A stretch of DNA of 13,839 nucleotides, from contig CAYWZO010000048.1 in NCBI GenBank assembly GCA_964462865.1, positions 1-13,839 on the forward strand. The letters are read 5' to 3'. The stretch comes from Fen-1077 sp964462865 (GTDB lineage: Bacteria; Chloroflexota; Dehalococcoidia; Dehalococcoidales; RBG-16-60-22). The notes beneath the pieces are model-generated. The model made no database searches and was not told the origin of the DNA. It was given only the letters and a program-made list of their open reading frames with translations. Both the position numbers and the translations under genes were made by a program. This document shows positions 7,008 through 13,818 of this stretch, piece by piece (position 1 is the first letter of the stretch; each line of letters begins with the position of its first letter).

Positions 7008-8699
7008 TTACTTAGTTTTTTCGGTCCAATCTTCCCAACAATACCAGTTAGAACCCCATTCTTCGGTAAGCATTTTGGTGTGGTAGGCTATGCCCGGGAG
7101 GTTATTGTAGATTAGGGAGTAAGGAATGATGAAGAGAGAGATACAGAGGGTATGATTGCTGTACTCCTGTATCATCTCTCTCATGATGTCTGCGGCGGCT
7201 TCGTAGGTGGGGTACGTGCTAGCCTGTTCACTTAGTTCCAGTAATTTCGGGGTTTTATAGAAATTGGTGTATTTGAAGTTCAGCGGCCTGGAGCCCATCT
7301 GCCAGACGATCTCGTTGTTGTCTCGGTTCAGCGGCATCAGGACCAGGGCAAGGTCGTCAAAGCCGGTTACCGAGTAGATTTGGCTATAGTAGCGGGCGGT
7401 ATCGGACACGTCCAGGGCACAATCGATGCCTGCCGCCTTGAGGTACCCCTGGACGGCAGCGGCCGTAACGGCATCCCGCGGCTGGGTGAGAAGCGTGGCC
7501 TTGAAACCATCGGGATAGCCAGCTTTATTGAGCAGCTCTTTGGCTTTTGCCACGCTGAACGGGTGGGGGTCCTGGTGCGGGTCGGCCAGAGCACCCGGCG
7601 CAGTTAGCTGGGTGAGGGGGATATATTTACCGTAGCCTACCAGGTTCGCCAGCTCGGGGCGGTTGATAGCGTACTCCACCGCCGCCCGGACATCCTCGTT
7701 GTGGTAAGGTTTGCTCGGGTCGCCGGAGTTGAAAAGTATGAAATTGGCGATGCCGCCGGCATACCAGTTAACGCCGAACCCCTTCTTCTCCAGGTCGACG
7801 GCCGTGGGTGCGATGTTGGCGTTGCTCCACCAGACATCGGCGTCACCGGACTGAAGCAAAGCCGAGGCTACCATGGTGTCCGGAATAATCTGAATGGTCA
7901 CGTTCTTGATATAAGGCTGGCCGGTCCGCCAGTAGTCGTCGTTCCTGGTAAATTTGAGATAAGAATCACGCTTGTAGTCTACCAGCTTGTAAGGACCGGT
8001 CCCTACGGGGTTAGAGCGGGCCCAGATTTTCCGGGCATCAGCGGTGGTTCCCGATTTTTCATAGGCCGTGGGCGAGATCATTTGCGTGGATGCCATTATC
8101 GTCATGGTCGTGATGTCGTAGTGGTTCAAGTTCAGCCGGAGGGTATAGGGATCAAGAACGTCCATCGAATCGATATAGGTATAGTATTGTTTCTGGGCGT
8201 CCTTATTGAGCTGGCAGTTCCACTTGACTGCCTCGGCGTTGCACGGGGTGCCGTCATGGAATTTGATGCCTTTGCGGATGTGCAAAGTAAAAGTATTGGC
8301 CTTCTGGTCGATTTCCCATGACTCGGCGACGACTCCCTGATTCTTACCGGTTACCGAATTAAGGGTCCATAATGTTTCCATCGTATAAACACCGGCATAG
8401 TTATCATTAGGGCCCATTTCCGGTGGATAGCCCAGTATCGTCGGGCTCTGGTTCATGATACGCACGATGGAGCCCTGCACCTTGGGCCCGGCCGAGACGG
8501 GAGCGGTGGTGGCAGCCGGGGCGGGAGCTTGAGTGGCTCCAGCGGTCGGGGTCGAAGCTACGATGGTCTGACCTGCCGACGGCGCCGATGTCGGCGCGCC
8601 CGGGGCGGGTGCCGTGGTGGCGGCTTCTTCACCGCAACTGGCAATAAACAGAGTGCTTGCTAAGATAATTGCTAGAAGTATAAATAATATTTTTTTCAA
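7008..8699 (-). CDS. ABC transporter solute-binding lipoprotein, family 5 (peptide/nickel type)
   Basis: A 563-residue extracytoplasmic binding protein of the SBP_bac_5 family, the capture subunit of the DppBC-like importer. The N-terminus is a lipoprotein signal: Lys2-Lys3, a hydrophobic core, and the lipobox I-A-S-C with Cys22 as lipidation site. About residues 23-75 form a low-complexity Ala/Pro/Thr/Ser linker that would tether the folded domain to the membrane. The mature domain shows YTMETLWTLN (105-114) and GVVAESWEI (122-130), then the family signature LHIRKGIKFHDGTP (139-152) with NAEAVKWN (154-161). The start is TTG at 8699-8697, chosen because it gives the full signal peptide and has GAGAGGTGAG five bases upstream. 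The ligand is not predictable from sequence. It is the first gene of the cluster, as in most Dpp/Opp operons, and faces the flavoprotein operon across a shared control region. Confidence 0.93.
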   Translation of the reverse strand: MKKILFILLAIILASTLFIASCGEEAATTAPAPGAPTSAPSAGQTIVASTPTAGATQAPAPAATTAPVSAGPKVQGSIVRIMNQSPTILGYPPEMGPNDNYAGVYTMETLWTLNSVTGKNQGVVAESWEIDQKANTFTLHIRKGIKFHDGTPCNAEAVKWNCQLNKDAQKQYYTYIDSMDVLDPYTLRLNLNHYDITTMTIMASTQMISPTAYEKSGTTADARKIWARSNPVGTGPYKLVDYKRDSYLKFTRNDDYWRTGQPYIKNVTIQIIPDTMVASALLQSGDADVWWSNANIAPTAVDLEKKGFGVNWYAGGIANFILFNSGDPSKPYHNEDVRAAVEYAINRPELANLVGYGKYIPLTQLTAPGALADPHQDPHPFSVAKAKELLNKAGYPDGFKATLLTQPRDAVTAAAVQGYLKAAGIDCALDVSDTARYYSQIYSVTGFDDLALVLMPLNRDNNEIVWQMGSRPLNFKYTNFYKTPKLLELSEQASTYPTYEAAADIMREMIQEYSNHTLCISLFIIPYSLIYNNLPGIAYHTKMLTEEWGSNWYCWEDWTEKTK

Positions 8700-8949
8700 T
8701 ACTACTCACCTCTCATAATATTTTTTTCCCTGTAATACCGAGAAACCCTCATCCACTCATAGGCCACCCCCTTCTATCTCATTTAAATACATGTTTGATG
8801 ATAACAGGCGAGAATTTTCATGTGCTTGTGATATTAACTTAGCTTTTCCTATTATCATAGTATCGTGTAAAGATAAATATCAATACCGAAAATAGGGTAT
8901 ATTAAAAAATTCGCCTTATTGAGAGGTACTTTCGAATATCGGCGAGGCA

Positions 8950-8979
8950 TTGTCAATTAATCATTTTGTATATTATAAC
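8950..8979 (+). promoter_or_regulatory. Candidate distal rightward promoter
   Basis: TTGTCA (8950-8955, 5/6) and TATAAC (8974-8979, 5/6) are separated by 18 bases on the plus strand. It would give a leader of about 190 bases for the flavoprotein operon. It overlaps the leftward candidate, so the two could not be occupied at once. Confidence 0.3.
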
Positions 8980-8991
8980 ACATGCTGTCAA
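8963..8991 (-). promoter_or_regulatory. Candidate leftward promoter of the importer cluster
   Basis: On the minus strand a perfect TTGACA (8991-8986) is followed after 17 bases by CAAAAT (8968-8963, 4/6). It would give a leader of about 255 bases before the binding-protein TTG start. The strong -35 with good spacing is the main support; the -10 is weak. Confidence 0.3.
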
Positions 8992-9070
8992 GCAATGAAT
9001 CAAGCACTGATATTAACGTTTAAATGATATAATATTGCCTTGTTTCTATCTTCCAGACCGTTAATTCATA

Positions 9071-9100
9071 TTGAAAAAATATTCATACTAATGCTAGAAT
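9071..9100 (+). promoter_or_regulatory. Candidate main promoter of the flavoprotein/ferredoxin operon
   Basis: TTGAAA (-35, 9071-9076, 5/6) is followed after 18 bases by TAGAAT (-10, 9095-9100, 5/6), preceded by TG at 9092-9093 as in extended -10 promoters. Transcription would begin near 9107 and place the palindrome at 9117-9137 just downstream of the start point, where a bound repressor would block it. Confidence 0.45.
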
Positions 9101-9116
9101 TGAAAAACCTTAAACA

Positions 9117-9137
9117 ATGTGAAAAACGATTTCATAT
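9117..9137. promoter_or_regulatory. Imperfect palindrome, candidate operator
   Basis: ATGTGAAA (9117-9124) and TTTCATAT (9130-9137) are inverted repeats matching at seven of eight positions around a five-base centre (AACGA). It resembles a binding site for a dimeric regulator of the CRP/FNR size class, but no regulator gene is in the window. Its place just after the predicted start point suggests repression. Confidence 0.35.
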
Positions 9138-9174
9138 TTTAGCATAAATTCAATCAAGGAGCGTATAGAAAAAA

Positions 9175-11127
9175 ATGGAGACTAAGTATGCCCAGTTTAA
9201 AAAATGGCCTTACCCGGTCAACTACGGCAAGGAAAATGAAATATCCGCCGATGTTTTAATCATTGGGGGCGGCATCGCCGGCTGCCATGCGGCCATCAGC
9301 GCCGTGAAGCGGGGGGCTAAAGTAGTGGTTGCCGAGAAAGGGACCGTGTTGCGCAGCGGTGCCGGTGGCGATGGGGTCGACCACTGGCATCTGGCCTGTA
9401 CCAACCCGTGTTCCAAGATTACTCCGGAAGAAATGATGGACATGCTGAAATCCACCTGGGGCGAATGGGGATACGGTGAGTTCGGTAACGGCATCGCCGC
9501 CTATATTTCCGCTAGAGAAAGTTATGACGCCATGCTCGATATCGAGAAAATGGGCGTCAACGTCAGGGACGTGGAAGACAAATTCGTGGGGGCGCCTTTC
9601 AGAGACGAAAAGACCAAGCTGCTTTTTGCTTACGACTATGATAATAAATTCACCATCCGCGTCCAGGCCGCCAATGTCAAGCCGGCGCTTCAAAAAGAAA
9701 TGAAGCGCCTTGGGGTTACCATCTGCGACCGTATCATCGTGACCAATCTACTCACCGAAGGCGGCCAGTCAGGCAACCGGGTCATCGGCGCCATGGGTGT
9801 CAACATGCACACCGGTGAGTTCTATATTTTTAAAGCCAAGGCCACCATCATTTCCACCTCCAAGCCGAATGGTATCTGGATGTTCTCCACCGAGCAGAAA
9901 GGCGGGGCCGCCCTGCAGGAGCCGAACCTGACGCCGGAAGGTTTTGCCGCGATGTGGGATGCCGGCGTCGAACTGGCCATGATGGAGGGCAGCGGCACCC
10001 GGATGCAAAGCGGTGGCTTCAGCTACTTCATGTATTCCACGGGTAACTCCCATAACACCTGGTTCGCCTGCACCCTGGTGGATGCCGATGGCAAGGAAAT
10101 CCCCTGGGTGGACAGGAACGGCAAAGTCCTGAAGACGGTGGAGGAGCGGTATCACTGCGCTCCGGGACAGCGCGCCTTTGTGTATGACGGGCCACGCCTC
10201 ACCCCAGACCTCCCCGAACGCATCGCTAAAGGCGAATTTAAGCTGCCCCTCTACGCCGATTTACCCGGCATGCCGGAGCACGAGCGCCGGGCCATCTGGG
10301 GCCTGATGGTCGGCAACGAAGGCAAGACCCGCATCCCGATCTACTGGACCTTCCAGAACTGGGGATTCGACCCGGATAAAGACATGCTCCAGGCTACCGT
10401 CCAGCCCCCTGACCTTTACACCTGGGGCGCCTGGTGGAAGGGCTACGGCGCACGTCATTACCGGGGCATGGCGGGAGGCGGCCCGGTCTTCGACTGGGAC
10501 CTCAAAACGAACCTGCCAGGTCTTTACGCCGCCGGCTCGACGTTGCTCTGCGGCGCCAATCATTCCGGGTCGGCCTCGACGGGCAGGTACGCCGGACGCA
10601 AAGCGGCTAAATATGCCCAAACAGCCAAAGAGCCGGTCATCAGCCGCAAACAGATTGACGCCGAGAAAGCCCGCGTCTACGCCCCGGTCAACCGCAGGGA
10701 TGGGATAGGCTGGAAAGAGCTTAAAATGGGGCTCGTCCGCATCATGCAGGATTACTGCGGCGAATATAAGAACGAAGAGGTCTTACAGACGGGCCTGAAA
10801 TGGCTTAAAAGTATGAGAGAGAGCGAAATAGCCTCGGCTTATGCCCGGAACCCTCACGAGCTGGGGCGCACGCTGGAAGCAATAGCGCAGGTCACTCTGA
10901 ACGAAGTCATCATCGAAGCGACGCGCGCCCACAAGGCCAGCAGCCGTCCCCTAGATTTAAAGCGGCTGGACTATCCCCAGATGGACCCGCCGGAATGGCA
11001 GAAATATATGACCATCCGGCAGGAAAACGGCCAGATAAAGACCAGCGATTTACCTTTAAATTACTGTCTCCTGCCGCCCAACGCCCCGACCTATGAAGAA
11101 AATTACCGGAAACACTGCGAGTCCTAG
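9175..11127 (+). CDS. FAD-dependent oxidoreductase A, FrdA/SdhA/AprA-like flavoprotein
   Basis: A 650-residue soluble flavoprotein of the fumarate reductase/succinate dehydrogenase/AprA superfamily. The Rossmann FAD motif is DVLIIGGGIAG (26-36), with the ribose-binding acidic residue in VVAEKG (51-56). LRSGAGGDGVDHW (59-71) has no histidine at the flavinylation position of FrdA/SdhA, so FAD is probably non-covalent, as in AprA. The capping region contains ARHYRGMAGGG (426-436), like the HY..GG motif that carries a catalytic histidine in FrdA/SdhA; the second FAD motif is LPGLYAAGS (447-455). In the next block, GANHSGSASTGRYAG (460-474), His463 stands where FrdA/SdhA have a substrate-binding Arg. 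There is no signal peptide or membrane helix. The ATG at 9175 has AAGGAG with a long 13-base spacer. Electrons probably pass to ferredoxin A, 34 bases downstream. The natural substrate is unknown; a plain APS reductase or fumarate reductase role is not supported. Confidence 0.88.
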   Translation: METKYAQFKKWPYPVNYGKENEISADVLIIGGGIAGCHAAISAVKRGAKVVVAEKGTVLRSGAGGDGVDHWHLACTNPCSKITPEEMMDMLKSTWGEWGYGEFGNGIAAYISARESYDAMLDIEKMGVNVRDVEDKFVGAPFRDEKTKLLFAYDYDNKFTIRVQAANVKPALQKEMKRLGVTICDRIIVTNLLTEGGQSGNRVIGAMGVNMHTGEFYIFKAKATIISTSKPNGIWMFSTEQKGGAALQEPNLTPEGFAAMWDAGVELAMMEGSGTRMQSGGFSYFMYSTGNSHNTWFACTLVDADGKEIPWVDRNGKVLKTVEERYHCAPGQRAFVYDGPRLTPDLPERIAKGEFKLPLYADLPGMPEHERRAIWGLMVGNEGKTRIPIYWTFQNWGFDPDKDMLQATVQPPDLYTWGAWWKGYGARHYRGMAGGGPVFDWDLKTNLPGLYAAGSTLLCGANHSGSASTGRYAGRKAAKYAQTAKEPVISRKQIDAEKARVYAPVNRRDGIGWKELKMGLVRIMQDYCGEYKNEEVLQTGLKWLKSMRESEIASAYARNPHELGRTLEAIAQVTLNEVIIEATRAHKASSRPLDLKRLDYPQMDPPEWQKYMTIRQENGQIKTSDLPLNYCLLPPNAPTYEENYRKHCES

Positions 11128-11148
11128 GAACTCCCATATTTTACTATT

Positions 11149-11154
11149 AAGGAG
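11149..11154 (+). promoter_or_regulatory. Ribosome-binding site that fixes the start of ferredoxin A
   Basis: AAGGAG lies seven bases before the ATG at 11162. The same frame is open further upstream to an ATG at 11093, but that would overlap the flavoprotein A gene and add 23 unconserved residues, so 11162 is preferred. Confidence 0.75.
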
Positions 11155-11161
11155 AAAGAAC

Positions 11162-11500
11162 ATGGCAGACGCTGTTTATATGACGCCCAACCCCGCCACC
11201 CCGAACCAGTGCGTGGTGATTGACCCCAAACTCTGCAAAGGTTGCAACCTCTGTATCGAGGCCTGCCGTATGGATGTGCTGCTTCCCAACCTGGAGAAAG
11301 GCAAACCGCCGGTGGTGGTCTATCCCGACGAATGCTGGTTCTGCGGCGATTGCGTCCAGAACTGCCCCATCCCCGGGGCCATTACCATGGATTTCCCGAT
11401 GAACCAGCGTGTGGGTTGGAAACGGAAGGCCACCGGCGAGTTTTTCCGCATCGGCATGAAGAACCCGCCGCCGCCGGTCACCCGCCCGCCGGTAGGATGA
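11162..11500 (+). CDS. 2x[4Fe-4S] ferredoxin A, AprB-like electron-transfer subunit
   Basis: A 112-residue ferredoxin with two complete cluster motifs: Cys25, Cys28, Cys31, Cys35 (CKGCNLCIEAC) and Cys58, Cys61, Cys64, Cys68 (CWFCGDCVQNC followed by Pro). About 22 residues separate the motifs, longer than in clostridial ferredoxins, as in AprB-like and other dicluster subunits. After the second cluster a tail of about 40 residues contains WKRKATGEFFRIG and a Pro-rich end (NPPPPVTRPPVG). The WK.KATG part recurs in ferredoxin B. In AprB a C-terminal tail wraps around AprA, so a similar docking role is plausible. It lies between flavoprotein A and ferredoxin B in a tight operon and is most likely the electron partner of flavoprotein A. 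It could also take electrons from other ferredoxin-dependent enzymes, such as the AOR. Confidence 0.92.
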   Translation: MADAVYMTPNPATPNQCVVIDPKLCKGCNLCIEACRMDVLLPNLEKGKPPVVVYPDECWFCGDCVQNCPIPGAITMDFPMNQRVGWKRKATGEFFRIGMKNPPPPVTRPPVG

Positions 11501-11518
11501 CTTATCTATTTTATAATC

Positions 11519-11524
11519 AGGAGG
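11519..11524 (+). promoter_or_regulatory. Ribosome-binding site that fixes the start of ferredoxin B
   Basis: A perfect AGGAGG lies five bases before the ATG at 11530. The reading frame stays open upstream to an ATG at 11242, but that stretch overlaps ferredoxin A in another frame and codes for nothing recognisable. Confidence 0.8.
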
Positions 11525-11529
11525 CTCTG

Positions 11530-11823
11530 ATGGCGAAAGAAAAAGTGTATGCCGTCCCCAATGTGCCCACGCCAGGCCAGCCGGTGATATTCACGGATAA
11601 ATGCAAGGGCTGCAACCTGTGCGTGGAAGTCTGCCCGGTGGACGTCTATATCCCTCACCCCGAGAAGGGCAAAGCGCCGATTATCCTGCACCCCGAGGAA
11701 TGCTGGTACTGCGGCTGCTGTGTGGACGCCTGCAACATCGAGGGCGCCATCAAGTTCAACTGGCCTTTGCAGCAGCGTGGCTACTGGAAGAACAAAGCTA
11801 CCGGTAAAGTTACCCGGGTATAG
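11530..11823 (+). CDS. 2x[4Fe-4S] ferredoxin B, AprB-like electron-transfer subunit
   Basis: A 97-residue paralogue of ferredoxin A. The cluster cysteines fall at exactly the same residue numbers: 25, 28, 31, 35 (CKGCNLCVEVC, followed by Pro) and 58, 61, 64, 68 (CWYCGCCVDAC). An extra cysteine, Cys63, sits inside the second motif, beside Cys64. The block HPEKGKAPIILHPEECWYCG mirrors LEKGKPPVVVYPDECWFCG of its partner, and the tail WKNKATGKVTRV matches the start of that of ferredoxin A but ends about 15 residues earlier, without the Pro-rich end. It is 29 bases after ferredoxin A and 43 bases before flavoprotein B, so it is the likely electron partner of flavoprotein B. The two ferredoxins clearly arose by duplication. 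Confidence 0.92.
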   Translation: MAKEKVYAVPNVPTPGQPVIFTDKCKGCNLCVEVCPVDVYIPHPEKGKAPIILHPEECWYCGCCVDACNIEGAIKFNWPLQQRGYWKNKATGKVTRV

Positions 11824-11866
11824 TCCATCAACGGGTTATTCTTGATGATTACGCGGAGGTCAAACG

Positions 11867-13765
11867 ATGACAACGTTCCATGAATTCCTGGAAAAAGAGG
11901 GCCGTGCGCCTGCCTGGCCATATCCCATCAAATACGACAAAGAGCAGGAAATCGAGACAGACGTCCTGGTGCTGGGCGGCGGCATCGCCGGGTGCTGGGC
12001 GGCCATCAGCGCCGCTAAAAAGGGCGTGAGAGTGGCCCTGGTGGAAAAAGGGGCCACTATCCGGAGCGGCAACGGCGGGCCGGGCTGCGACCACTGGTGC
12101 GATACGCCCACCAATCCTTTATCTAAAGTCAATCCCGAAGATTGGGCGCAGCGGCTGGCAGGCGCGCCGTACGCCAACGGCATCGGCCGGGAGATACAGT
12201 GCCGGGAAAACTACGATACTCTCCTGGAACTGGAAAAAATGGGCGGCAAGATACGGGACACGGAAGGAAAATACCGGGGCGCCGAGGGATACGACGATGA
12301 GACAAAATTGATGATATCGCCACGCTTCAACCCCTTCCATGATACCAACACCGTTATTCGCGTCTGGGGAACGACCTTCAAACCGGCTTTGAAAAAAGAG
12401 TGCGAGCGCCTGGGTGTGAAAATCTACGACCGCGTTATGGCCACCAGCCTGCTGAATGAGGGCGGCAAACAGGGTGGCCGGATTATCGGGGCGACGGGGG
12501 TCAACGGCCGGACCGGCGAGTTCATGATTTTCAAGGCCAGAGCCACCATCCTCGCGATGGCAGGGGCCGGCTCAATCTGGATTTTCAATACCGAGCTGGC
12601 CGGATGCTCCACCATGGGTTCACGGAACCAGTCAGGCGACGGCATCGCCATGGCCTGGAAGGCCGGTGCCGAGCTAGTCCTGATGGAAAAATCGGGCGTT
12701 TTACGCATCGCCGGGGGCTACAAGCACAAATGGTACACGGGCGCCGGCGATGCCAGCTATGAAAACGTCGTCATAGTGGATGCCGACGGCAAAGACCTCG
12801 GGACGGTCACCGAGCCGGGCTGGGGCCGGAAATCGCAGATGGCCGATAGGAGCGGGCGTACCGGCCCGTGGGCAGACATCCGCGCGGGCGTGCTCAAAGG
12901 GGAATACGCCCTGCCTTTCTACGGCGATTTCCCCGCTATGAAAGACATCGAACGCAAAGTCACCTGGAATCTGATGCTGGGCGAGGAGTCGACCACCAGG
13001 ATTATTACCAGCACCTACGAGGCAGCCGGTTTCAACCCGGCCAGAGACGTACTCATGAACTACAACCTCATTGAAGGGATGAGTCTGCCGCAGTGGCGTG
13101 AGACCAGCGGCAGCGGCCTTATCATTGACTGGGACCTGAAGACCAGCCTGGACGGCCTTTATGCCGCGGGGATGCAGCTATTTTCGCCCGGTGACCACAG
13201 TTTCGCCGCCGCTACCGGCCGCTATGCCGGAAGAAAAGCGGCCGACTTCGCCCGGCAGACCGGCCAGGCGGAAATATCTAAAGAGCAGCTCACCGCCGAA
13301 AAGGCCAGGGTATATGCGCCGGTCAGTAGGAACGAAGGCGTGGACTGGAAAGAACTGCATGCCGGCATCGCCCGGACGATGCAGTACTTCTGCTCCGAAT
13401 ACAAAACCGAGTCGCTTTTCAAGATGGGGCTGGACTCGCTCCGCGAAATCGAGGAGAAGTACGTGCCCCGTTTATGCGCCCCCGACCCGCATAAACTGGT
13501 ACGCAGCCTGGAGGACTTGAGCATGCTGACCCATGCCCGGATAATTCTGAACGCCTCGCTGGCGCGTAAGGCGAGCAGCCGGCCGCTGGACTTCCAGAGA
13601 ATCGACTACCCGGAACTGGACCCGCCGGAGTGGGCCAAGTTCATTACCGTCAGCCTGGAGAACGGCCGGGTGAGAAGAGGCGAGCGCCCGCTCGACTACG
13701 CCGGCAATCTCAAAGCAAATTACGAAGCCCACAATAAAGACTACCAGGGCGTTTACCGGGGATAG
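11867..13765 (+). CDS. FAD-dependent oxidoreductase B, diverged paralogue of flavoprotein A
   Basis: A 632-residue paralogue of flavoprotein A: both share WPYP near the N-terminus, DHW....TNP.SK..PE after the FAD motif, DWDLKT..GLYAAG, GRYAGRKAA, AEKARVYAPV and the KASSRPLD..R.DYP..DPPEW segment near the C-terminus. The FAD motif is DVLVLGGGIAG (32-42). IRSGNGGPGCDHW (65-77) lacks a flavinylation histidine. At the position of the HY..GG motif of A it has QWRETSGSG (409-417), so the catalytic-type histidine is replaced by Gln409, and GDHSFAAATGRYAG (442-455) also lacks the substrate Arg of FrdA/SdhA. B may therefore have another substrate or be a structural/electron-relay partner of A. The ATG at 11867 has GGAGG seven bases upstream. 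It is last in the operon, before the terminator. No signal peptide or membrane helix is visible. Confidence 0.87.
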   Translation: MTTFHEFLEKEGRAPAWPYPIKYDKEQEIETDVLVLGGGIAGCWAAISAAKKGVRVALVEKGATIRSGNGGPGCDHWCDTPTNPLSKVNPEDWAQRLAGAPYANGIGREIQCRENYDTLLELEKMGGKIRDTEGKYRGAEGYDDETKLMISPRFNPFHDTNTVIRVWGTTFKPALKKECERLGVKIYDRVMATSLLNEGGKQGGRIIGATGVNGRTGEFMIFKARATILAMAGAGSIWIFNTELAGCSTMGSRNQSGDGIAMAWKAGAELVLMEKSGVLRIAGGYKHKWYTGAGDASYENVVIVDADGKDLGTVTEPGWGRKSQMADRSGRTGPWADIRAGVLKGEYALPFYGDFPAMKDIERKVTWNLMLGEESTTRIITSTYEAAGFNPARDVLMNYNLIEGMSLPQWRETSGSGLIIDWDLKTSLDGLYAAGMQLFSPGDHSFAAATGRYAGRKAADFARQTGQAEISKEQLTAEKARVYAPVSRNEGVDWKELHAGIARTMQYFCSEYKTESLFKMGLDSLREIEEKYVPRLCAPDPHKLVRSLEDLSMLTHARIILNASLARKASSRPLDFQRIDYPELDPPEWAKFITVSLENGRVRRGERPLDYAGNLKANYEAHNKDYQGVYRG

Positions 13766-13791
13766 GCGAAAAGAGGCTCTGGATAACTCTG

Positions 13792-13818
13792 GAAGGGGGC
13801 GATGCCCCCTTCTTTGTT
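13792..13818 (+). terminator. Intrinsic terminator of the flavoprotein/ferredoxin operon
   Basis: GAAGGGGGC (13792-13800) and GCCCCCTTC (13804-13812) form a perfect nine-base-pair stem with a three-base loop (GAT), followed by TTTGTT. It lies 27 bases after the stop codon of flavoprotein B and closes the operon. Confidence 0.9.

Larger units (their letters stand above)
8700..9174. promoter_or_regulatory. AT-rich divergent control region between importer and flavoprotein operons
   Basis: This 475-base space holds no credible gene and is much richer in A+T than the flanking genes. It must contain the start sites for the leftward importer cluster and the rightward redox operon. Several promoter-like elements are visible: the pair at 9071-9100, the overlapping opposed pair at 8950-8991, and an extended -10 (TGATATAAT, 9025-9033) on the plus strand. 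A 21-base imperfect palindrome lies at 9117-9137. AT-rich sequence yields chance promoter matches, so each element is tentative. Confidence 0.6.

Noticed and set aside
6894..7115. 73-codon plus-strand frame overlapping the end of the binding-protein gene
   Set aside because: Half lies antisense to the coding sequence and half covers the intercistronic hairpin; no motif or ribosome-binding site.
7701..8321. 206-codon plus-strand frame
   Set aside because: It is entirely antisense to the solute-binding protein gene, which has a clear family signature; a shadow of GC-rich coding sequence.
9175..11500. Flavoprotein A plus ferredoxin A as a genuine APS reductase (AprAB)
   Set aside because: The architecture is similar, but no sat, qmo or dsr genes are present and the sequence around the active site differs; named only as AprAB-like.
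9175..13765. A succinate dehydrogenase/fumarate reductase complex
   Set aside because: No membrane anchor subunit, no [2Fe-2S]/[3Fe-4S] iron-sulfur subunit, no flavinylation histidine and no substrate arginine at the expected place.
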